NCBI GenBank assembly: GCA_030460725.1
Contig: JAKECL010000120.1
Coordinates: 1-6,430, forward strand
Origin: Propionibacterium sp.
GTDB lineage: Bacteria; Actinomycetota; Actinomycetes; Actinomycetales; Actinomycetaceae
Length of the DNA stretch: 6,430 nucleotides
Direction: 5' to 3'
Shown: positions 1 to 4,425 of the stretch, piece after piece
Layout of the letters: every line of letters starts with the position of its first letter
Numbering within the stretch: position 1 is the stretch's first letter
Translations under genes and position numbers: made by a program
Notes under the pieces: model-generated
The model's database searches: none
Seen by the model: only the letters and a program-made list of their open reading frames with translations
What the model was told of the DNA's origin: nothing

Positions 1-1992
1 TTGTTCCTGACGGCAGCGATGCTCATCTTCGCGCCGGGGATCCTGGTCGCTGTTGCGCTTCGTATGCCGTGGACGACGACCCTGGCGGTGGCCCCGGTGG
101 TCTCCATCGCAATCATTGCCCTCACGGCTGTGGCGGCGGACAAGGTGAGTGTGCGGTGGGGATTGGCGCCAGTCCTGTTCGCGACGCTTCTGGCTGCCGG
201 CGTCGCTGCCCTGGTGGCCCACGGCCTGCGCACACATGGTCGGATGGAGCCAAAGGGCACTGACCAGCCCGGTGCCCAACGCGCCGGGGTTCGGGACATC
301 GCCCCGACATGGCTCTGGTGGACGGCGTCGTGCACGGGTGCCATCGCCCTGATGATCTACCACATCAAGGTACTCCTGGGCAGTCCGGAGAGCTTCTCCC
401 AGACCTTCGACGCGATCTTCCACCTGAACGCCGTGCGCTGGATTGTCGAACACGGGAACGGGTCCTCGCTCACGATGGCCATGACCTCGGGCGATGCCGC
501 TCCCAGCTTCTACCCACTCGCCTGGCACGACTTGGCGTCCTTGGTCATGATGACGACCGGAACGTCAAGCCCGGCTGCAGCGACCAATGCAGTGATCATG
601 GCCGTTGCCGCCCTGGTCTGGGTGGCGGGCTGCATGTACTTGGCTGCCACGGTGATGGAGGGCAGGCCATCCGCGATCGTCGCGGCGGGTTTCTTCACCA
701 GTGCCTTCCCCTCCTTCCCCTATCGGCCACTCACCTTTGGGGTTCTCTACCCGAACTTCCTGGGTATCGCATTGCTTCCGGGACTCCTGGCACTCGTAGC
801 GTCGGTCGCCGGCCTGGGCAGGGGTGTCCGGGTTCCAGCGGCAGGTGGAGTCGTCGTCCTGCTGTTCTCTCTCGCAGGGGTGTCTTTGGCCCACCCCAAT
901 GCCGTGCTTCTTCTCCTGGTGCTGTGCTGGCCGATCCTCCTGACCTGGGGATGGCGTGCCTGGTGGGCCCCGGCCGGCCACGGGAACGGCGGGGGGTCCC
1001 GAAGACCGCTGATTCTGTCCGCGATGTGTGTCGGGACGCTTCTGCTTCTTCTGTCCTGGGTGGTCCTGCGCCCGCCTGCATCGGCATCGACCTGGCAGCC
1101 GCCTGTGAACGGGCCGGCTGCTCTGGGAGCGGCGCTCACGCTGGCTCCCATGTCCGGCCGCATTCCATGGGTCGTGGCGTTGGCAGTGCTGGCAGGGATC
1201 ATCTACGTCATCAGGACGCGGACCATGGTCTGGCTGGTGGGAGCCCACGCGATACTGGTCTTCTTGTGGATGGTCGTGGCCTCCTGGAGTTTCGGTCCCC
1301 TGCGGACCGCGCTGACGGGTGGGTGGTACAACGACCCCAACCGGATTGCCGCAGCGCTGCCCGTCACCGGGTTCCCGCTGGCGGTCATCGGCTGCGCATG
1401 GGGGACCCAGGTCCTGGTGGACAGGCTCGGATCATGGAACCTGGGGGGACGCAGGATCGCGTACACGACGGTCGAACCTGTCGTTGCACTGGCGCTGGTT
1501 CCGTTCTTCCTGTTCACGACGCAGGCGGTGGAGTACCTGCGAATCGTCATCGGTCAGGGTGCAGCCGTCTATCGCATCACCCCGGAGTCACCCCTGGTGG
1601 ATTCGGACGAGTACGCGCTCCTGCGCAAGCTCCCGTCCCTCGTCCCGGAGGGCGTCGCTGTGGCGGCCGTGCCTTTCAACGGAAGTTCGATGGCCTACGC
1701 CCTGGAAGGGGTCGAGACCACGACCACACACATGTTCTTCACCAGTACTCCGGACCAGGACGTCCTGAACCAGACGTTGAGCCGTCTCGCTGTGAATCCC
1801 GAGGTCTGCAGGTCTGTGGAGAAGATGGATGTCGGCTATGTCCTGGACTTCGGTGCGACGCCCGTGAATGACATCAACGACTGGGCACGGGAGTATCCCG
1901 GCTTCATGAGGCTCTCAACGACTCCCGGGCTCACCGAGGTTGCCAGGGAAGGGCACGCAGTTCTCTACCGCATCGACGGCTGCCCGAGGTGA
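1..1992 (+). CDS. DUF6541-type polytopic membrane protein, probable GT-C-like glycosyltransferase (5' end at window edge)
   Basis: A 663-residue open frame running from the first base to TGA at 1990-1992. I count about 13-14 hydrophobic helices between residues 3 and 508 (for example 3-20, 27-46, 104-124, 250-270, 300-317, 409-428, 490-508). A polar C-terminal domain of about 150 residues (512-663) follows, probably extracytoplasmic, with two cysteines (C603, C661) that could form a disulfide. The loop after the fourth helix carries an acidic/His motif, FDAIFHLNAVRWI (D137, H141), followed by SFYPLAWHDL (169-178); GWYNDPNRIAA lies at 441-451. This architecture and these motifs match the actinobacterial DUF6541 family. 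GT-C enzymes use a catalytic Asp in the first large external loop and a polyprenyl-phosphate sugar donor, so a GT-C role is a reasonable inference, strengthened by the polyprenyl-P-sugar synthase-like gene downstream. TTG at base 1 could be the start, but the first helix begins almost at once, so a start slightly upstream cannot be excluded. Family call fairly sure; enzymatic role inferred. Confidence 0.8.
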   Translation: MFLTAAMLIFAPGILVAVALRMPWTTTLAVAPVVSIAIIALTAVAADKVSVRWGLAPVLFATLLAAGVAALVAHGLRTHGRMEPKGTDQPGAQRAGVRDIAPTWLWWTASCTGAIALMIYHIKVLLGSPESFSQTFDAIFHLNAVRWIVEHGNGSSLTMAMTSGDAAPSFYPLAWHDLASLVMMTTGTSSPAAATNAVIMAVAALVWVAGCMYLAATVMEGRPSAIVAAGFFTSAFPSFPYRPLTFGVLYPNFLGIALLPGLLALVASVAGLGRGVRVPAAGGVVVLLFSLAGVSLAHPNAVLLLLVLCWPILLTWGWRAWWAPAGHGNGGGSRRPLILSAMCVGTLLLLLSWVVLRPPASASTWQPPVNGPAALGAALTLAPMSGRIPWVVALAVLAGIIYVIRTRTMVWLVGAHAILVFLWMVVASWSFGPLRTALTGGWYNDPNRIAAALPVTGFPLAVIGCAWGTQVLVDRLGSWNLGGRRIAYTTVEPVVALALVPFFLFTTQAVEYLRIVIGQGAAVYRITPESPLVDSDEYALLRKLPSLVPEGVAVAAVPFNGSSMAYALEGVETTTTHMFFTSTPDQDVLNQTLSRLAVNPEVCRSVEKMDVGYVLDFGATPVNDINDWAREYPGFMRLSTTPGLTEVAREGHAVLYRIDGCPR

Positions 1993-2005
1993 GCGCACTG
2001 GCAAG

Positions 2006-2048
2006 GGTGTCATGAGGGAACGGGCCCGACCGCGGGGACCAGGACACC
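2006..2048. other. Intergenic gap between genes 1 and 2 with a weak inverted repeat
   Basis: The 110 bases between the stop at 1992 and the chosen start at 2103 hold GGTGTC at 2006-2011 and its exact complement GACACC at 2043-2048, separated by 31 GC-rich bases that include the palindrome CGGGCCCG (2021-2028). No T-run follows, so it is not a classical intrinsic terminator. A 6-bp match at this GC content may be chance. Confidence 0.2.
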
Positions 2049-2055
2049 ACGGCGC

Positions 2056-2061
2056 TATCAT
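2056..2061 (+). promoter_or_regulatory. Candidate -10 element upstream of the GT2/DUF2304 pair
   Basis: TATCAT, a good match to the actinobacterial TANNNT -10 consensus, in an otherwise GC-rich gap. It ends 41 bases before ATG 2103, giving a leader of roughly 35 nt if transcription starts about 7 bases downstream. There is no recognisable -35 hexamer at normal spacing, which is common in actinobacteria. Its position resembles the -10-like hexamers before genes 4 and 5. Confidence 0.35.
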
Positions 2062-2092
2062 TGGCTGACACTTCCCGAAGTGACCCCATGGC

Positions 2093-2098
2093 GAGGAG
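2093..2098 (+). promoter_or_regulatory. Shine-Dalgarno that decides the GT2 start
   Basis: GAGGAG followed by CTCC and ATG (2103). It is the only purine-rich site near the possible starts of this gene. It favours ATG 2103 over TTG 2061, which lies on the -10-like hexamer, and over ATG 2088, which precedes the site. The 4-nt spacing is slightly short. The motif closely resembles GGAGGAG-CTTCC-GTG before gene 4. Confidence 0.5.
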
Positions 2099-2102
2099 CT
2101 CC

Positions 2103-2852
2103 ATGCCGCACGCACATCCCTCGATGGTCATCCTCGTTCCCGCGTGGAACGAGGAGGAGATCATCGGGGCAACGATCGACGACTGCCGCCGCAACGCGCC
2201 CAGTTGGGCGGATCTCGTGGTGATCTCCGACGGTTCGACGGACCGGACTGCAGCAATTGCCCGGGCCAGGGGAGTTGTCGTCCTCGAGCTCCCCATCAAC
2301 CTGGGGGTGGGTGGAGCAATGAGGGCTGGCTATCTGTACGCCTTGCGCGAGGGGTACGACATGGCCGTCCAGCTTGATGCCGACGGTCAGCACGACCCGT
2401 CCGAGATCCATCGCCTGATCGAGGTATCGGAGGACCAACACGCGGACATCGTCATCGGTGCGCGTTTTGCGGGTCGGGGTGACTACAGCGTCAAGGGGCC
2501 TCGAAAGTGGGCAATGTCCCTGCTCTCGCTCACCTTGTCTCGTGTGTGCCACACACGTCTGGACGACACGACATCCGGGTTCAAGCTCTGCAACAGGAAT
2601 GCGATCACCCTGTTCGCCCACGAGTACCCGGCCGAGTACCTGGGGGACACCATCGAGGCCCTGGTCCTGGCCTCCCGGCACGGTCTCAAGGTCCGCCAGG
2701 TCGGTGTGGTCATGCGTCCCAGGGCTGGGGGGACTCCCTCCCACAATCCGTTGAAGTCGGCGGTCTTCCTCCTCAGGGCCTTCCTGGCGTTGGCCGTCGC
2801 GCTGAGTCGACCGACGGACCACCGTCCGACGGGAACGGAGTCCGCGTCATGA
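2103..2852 (+). CDS. GT2 glycosyltransferase, polyprenyl-phosphate sugar synthase (DPM1/GtrB/GacI) type
   Basis: A 249-residue GT-A fold enzyme. Visible motifs: the N-terminal nucleotide-binding strand ILVPAWNEEE (10-19), SDGSTD (42-47, D43), NLGVGGAMRAG (66-76), the metal-binding DxD in LDADGQHDPSE (D92, D94), DTTSGFK (155-161) and RPRAGGTPSH (205-214). The last two resemble the acceptor-side SGFR and R..G..S motifs of dolichol/undecaprenyl-phosphate sugar synthases. Family knowledge: such enzymes transfer a sugar from a nucleotide sugar to polyprenyl phosphate on the cytoplasmic face. The protein lacks the two C-terminal transmembrane helices of GtrB-type enzymes and has only a short hydrophobic stretch (218-235), so it probably depends on a membrane partner. 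Its stop overlaps the ATG of the DUF2304 gene (ATGA), implying translational coupling. An in-frame TTG at 2061 would add 14 residues but has no Shine-Dalgarno. The sugar cannot be read from sequence. Confidence 0.9.
   Translation: MPHAHPSMVILVPAWNEEEIIGATIDDCRRNAPSWADLVVISDGSTDRTAAIARARGVVVLELPINLGVGGAMRAGYLYALREGYDMAVQLDADGQHDPSEIHRLIEVSEDQHADIVIGARFAGRGDYSVKGPRKWAMSLLSLTLSRVCHTRLDDTTSGFKLCNRNAITLFAHEYPAEYLGDTIEALVLASRHGLKVRQVGVVMRPRAGGTPSHNPLKSAVFLLRAFLALAVALSRPTDHRPTGTESAS
2837..2840 (+). promoter_or_regulatory. Shine-Dalgarno for the DUF2304 gene, inside the GT2 gene
   Basis: GGAG with an 8-nt spacer before ATG 2849, lying within the last codons of the GT2 gene. Together with the ATGA overlap it supports reinitiation or coupled translation of a 1:1 enzyme/partner pair. 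Confidence 0.45.
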
Positions 2853-3313
2853 ACCCCTATGCGCTCGCGCTCGTATTCTCTTTCCTGATCCTCCTGCTGA
2901 TCTTCATCCGCTTGAGGAACTCGCGGATGAACGAACGATATGCGACGTGGTGGATCGTCATCGCTGTCGTCCTCATCATCTGCAGCGTGTTCCCTGGTTC
3001 GATCTCCTGGGCGGCGCGGGTTGCGAAGATCACGGTCCCGCTGAACCTTGTCTTCTTCCTGGCGGGAGTCGTGGTTCTGCTCCTCTCCCTGCAGTTCAGC
3101 GTCGATCTTTCGCACGCTGCGGAGCGTCGTCGACGCCTTGCTGAGGAGATCGCGTTGCTGCGCTCACGCGTGGACCAGCTCGAGGCGGGCGCCTGCACGA
3201 CTCCGCCCGGCGGGGACGGCGTGCGCGACCAGGCTCCTGACACCGGGGACCCAGCCGTTCGGGACCCGCGGACCGACACGGACGTTCCCGGGGCGCAGCC
3301 TGGGGAGGACTGA
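2849..3313 (+). CDS. DUF2304 family small membrane protein, probable partner of the preceding GT2
   Basis: A 154-residue protein with three hydrophobic helices (about 3-22, 33-47 and 63-83). A charged, coiled-coil-like stretch follows (about 84-114, HAAERRRRLAEEIALLRSRVDQLE), then a hydrophilic Pro/Gly/Asp-rich tail (115-154) that looks disordered. The three-helix plan with a short cytoplasmic coil is that of DUF2304 proteins, which are typically near 110-125 residues and often encoded beside a GT2 gene. From memory, the streptococcal counterpart GacJ binds the GT2 enzyme GacI and stimulates synthesis of GlcNAc-phosphoryl-undecaprenol. By analogy this protein would anchor or activate the upstream enzyme at the membrane. 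The start codon shares bases with the upstream stop (ATGA), which fixes the start. The acidic tail of about 40 residues is longer than I expect for the family. Confidence 0.85.
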   Translation: MNPYALALVFSFLILLLIFIRLRNSRMNERYATWWIVIAVVLIICSVFPGSISWAARVAKITVPLNLVFFLAGVVVLLLSLQFSVDLSHAAERRRRLAEEIALLRSRVDQLEAGACTTPPGGDGVRDQAPDTGDPAVRDPRTDTDVPGAQPGED

Positions 3314-3318
3314 CTCGG

Positions 3319-3327
3319 TGATAGCCT
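3319..3327 (+). promoter_or_regulatory. Candidate extended -10 promoter upstream of the second GT2
   Basis: TGATAGCCT combines a TGN extension with a TANNNT-type hexamer (TAGCCT, 3322-3327), six bases after the DUF2304 stop. Transcription would begin near 3334-3336, on or just before ATG 3336, and leave about 26-28 nt before the gene's GTG. No -35 is evident. Genes 2-4 could also be read from a common upstream promoter, with this as an internal one. Confidence 0.35.
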
Positions 3328-3335
3328 GAACCAAC

Positions 3336-3365
3336 ATGTCTCAACCCCCGGAGGAGCTTCCGTGA
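3336..3365 (+). CDS. Possible leaderless nine-codon upstream ORF
   Basis: ATG at 3336 opens the reading frame MSQPPEELP, ending at TGA 3363-3365. That stop overlaps the GTG start of the GT2 gene (3362-3364) as GTGA. The ATG lies 8 bases after the -10-like TAGCCT, where transcription should begin, so it could be translated from a leaderless mRNA. Leaderless short ORFs overlapping a downstream start are established in mycobacteria. The ORF spans the Shine-Dalgarno GGAGGAG (3350-3356), so its translation could influence initiation at the GTG. A chance origin is quite possible for so short a frame. Confidence 0.3.
   Translation: MSQPPEELP
3350..3356 (+). promoter_or_regulatory. Shine-Dalgarno for the second GT2 gene
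   Basis: GGAGGAG with a 5-nt spacer (CTTCC) before GTG 3362; this is the strongest ribosome binding site in the window and fixes that start. Confidence 0.65.
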
Positions 3366-4243
3366 CCGTCGATATCCTGTTCCCCTTCTACGGTGATGTT
3401 GCCCTGATGAAGGAGGCGGTTCTCAGCGTCCTGCGACAGACGAACCGAGACTGGCGCATGATCGTCGTTGACGACGGGTACCCGGACGATTCGATCCCGG
3501 GGTGGTTCGAGTCCCTCGGTGACGACCGAGTGACCTACCACCGCAACGAACAGAACCTCGGGGCGAATGCGAACTACCGCAAGTGCCTGACCTTCGTCGA
3601 GAATCCTCTGGTCCAGGTCATGGGCGCGGATGACGTGATGCTCCCGAACTACATCGACTGGCTGGTCCGCGCGGCGGCCGATCATCCGGAGGCGTCGGTC
3701 TTCCAACCCGGGGTCTTCGTGATCGACGAGCACGGTGCTCCCTCCGAGACCCTGGTCGAGCGCACCAAGGGGTTCTACCGCCCGAAGTCGAAGGAGCCGA
3801 TCCTGCTCAAGGGCGAGGATCTCGCGGTCTCGATCCTCAGGGGTGACTGGCTCTACTTCCCATCCCTCGCATGGCGTGCTGAGACGATCCTGGGACTCGG
3901 GTTCCGCGAGGGTTACGACGTTGTCCAGGACATGGCATTGGTCTGCGATGTGGCGATGAATGGTGGTGCCCTTCTCTACGACCCGAAGGCGGCCTTCCTC
4001 TATCGCCGGCACTCAGGCTCAGACTCGTCGTGGCGTGCCCTTGAGGGGACCCGCTTCGACGAGGAGCGGCGTTTCTTCCTGGAAATGGCCAAGGAGATGC
4101 AGGCTCTGGGATGGACGAAGGCGAGTCGAGTTGCAAAGCTGCACCTCTCCTCCCGGGCCCATGCCGCCAGCTTGGTTCCCAAGGCCGCCCTGGCCAAGAA
4201 GTGGACTGGCGTGAAGAACCTGGCCCGACACCTCGTGAGCTGA
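3362..4243 (+). CDS. GT2 glycosyltransferase, surface-polysaccharide type
   Basis: A 293-residue protein starting at GTG behind a strong Shine-Dalgarno. The GT-A domain shows VDILFPFYGD (3-12), the nucleotide-binding VVDDG (35-39, D37/D38), NLGANANYRKC (65-75), the metal-binding segment MGADDVMLPNYI (87-98, ADD in place of canonical DxD), a W-rich stretch GDWLYFPSLAWR (161-172) and an acidic VQDMALVCD (188-196) where GT2 enzymes place the catalytic base. The C-terminal part (about 225-293) is basic, rich in Ala, Leu and Lys, with no transmembrane helix, so the enzyme should be cytosolic or peripheral on the membrane. Family knowledge points to transfer of a sugar from a nucleotide sugar to a lipid-linked saccharide or similar acceptor. 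Donor and acceptor cannot be told. It differs clearly from the first GT2: no DADGQHD and no SGFK motif, so it is probably not a polyprenyl-phosphate sugar synthase. Confidence 0.88.
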   Translation: MTVDILFPFYGDVALMKEAVLSVLRQTNRDWRMIVVDDGYPDDSIPGWFESLGDDRVTYHRNEQNLGANANYRKCLTFVENPLVQVMGADDVMLPNYIDWLVRAAADHPEASVFQPGVFVIDEHGAPSETLVERTKGFYRPKSKEPILLKGEDLAVSILRGDWLYFPSLAWRAETILGLGFREGYDVVQDMALVCDVAMNGGALLYDPKAAFLYRRHSGSDSSWRALEGTRFDEERRFFLEMAKEMQALGWTKASRVAKLHLSSRAHAASLVPKAALAKKWTGVKNLARHLVS

Positions 4244-4283
4244 AGTCGCTCCAGGGCTCCGGAGGACCCGCAGGCTCATAAGA

Positions 4284-4349
4284 ATGCAACCGGATACATG
4301 TCGAACGCCACTGCCATCCGATTGCTTTCGAGGGGATCGTCGGTTGCAT
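4284..4349. other. 66-nt imperfect hairpin in the gap before the acyltransferase gene
   Basis: ATGCAACCG (4284-4292) and CGGTTGCAT (4341-4349) are perfect complements. Next to them GAT (4293-4295) pairs with ATC (4336-4338) across a 2-nt bulge. Further in, TCGAA (4301-4305) pairs with TTCGA (4327-4331), leaving a 21-nt apical loop. CGGAT (4291-4295) could instead pair with ATCCG (4316-4320), an alternative fold that would disrupt the outer stem. There is no T-tract, so it is not a standard intrinsic terminator. It starts 41 nt after the GT2 stop and ends about 60 nt before the -10-like hexamer of the next gene. It may be a 3'-end structure, a protein-binding site or a small RNA element; the function is unknown. 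Confidence 0.4.
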
Positions 4350-4410
4350 CGATTGATGGGGAGCACGGCTGAGTGGGGAGGATGTCGGGCGCGCTCACGG
4401 GCACGGTCGG

Positions 4411-4416
4411 TATGAT
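4411..4416 (+). promoter_or_regulatory. Candidate -10 element of the acyltransferase gene
   Basis: TATGAT, the best -10 match in the window. It ends 9 bases before ATG 4426 and 39 bases before GTG 4456. Transcription would start around 4423-4426, making ATG 4426 nearly leaderless, or giving GTG 4456 a leader of about 30 nt with a Shine-Dalgarno. No clear -35 hexamer. Confidence 0.45.
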
Positions 4417-4425
4417 CTGACAGCT

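Larger units (their letters stand above)
4244..4425. other. 182-base non-coding gap, longest in the window
   Basis: No plausible gene on either strand. It contains the hairpin at 4284-4349, a short palindrome CTCCGGAG (4257-4264) soon after the upstream stop, a purine-rich stretch around 4358-4385, and a -10-like hexamer at 4411-4416. The middle (about 4275-4355) is visibly richer in A/T than the flanking genes. The gap suggests that the acyltransferase gene has its own promoter and forms a separate unit from genes 2-4. Confidence 0.6.

Noticed and set aside
309..1871. 520-codon open frame on the + strand inside gene 1
   Set aside because: The translation is low-complexity Gly/Arg/Pro/Ser-rich and fits no membrane or soluble family, while the overlapping frame gives coherent membrane helices and DUF6541 motifs.
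2006..2048. GGTGTC/GACACC inverted repeat as a terminator or operator
   Set aside because: Six base pairs across a 31-nt GC-rich spacer, without a T-tract, are within chance expectation. Listed only as a weak descriptive feature.
2061..2102. TTG 2061 as the start of the first GT2 gene
   Set aside because: No Shine-Dalgarno precedes it, it overlaps a -10-like hexamer, and the 14 added residues extend beyond the usual GT2 start. ATG 2103 has GAGGAG just upstream.
2058..2822. 254-codon minus-strand frame opposite the first GT2
   Set aside because: It is antisense to a gene with intact GT-A motifs, and its translation shows no domain.
3341..4012. 223-codon minus-strand frame opposite the second GT2
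   Set aside because: Its codon positions mirror the GT2 frame. It reads somewhat like a protein but has no motif, and the + strand frame has a strong Shine-Dalgarno and GT2 motifs.
4250..4280. Intrinsic terminator after the second GT2 gene (CTCCGGAG palindrome, GGG...CCC)
   Set aside because: The stem is at most a few base pairs with no usable loop and no T-run, so it cannot be called a terminator.
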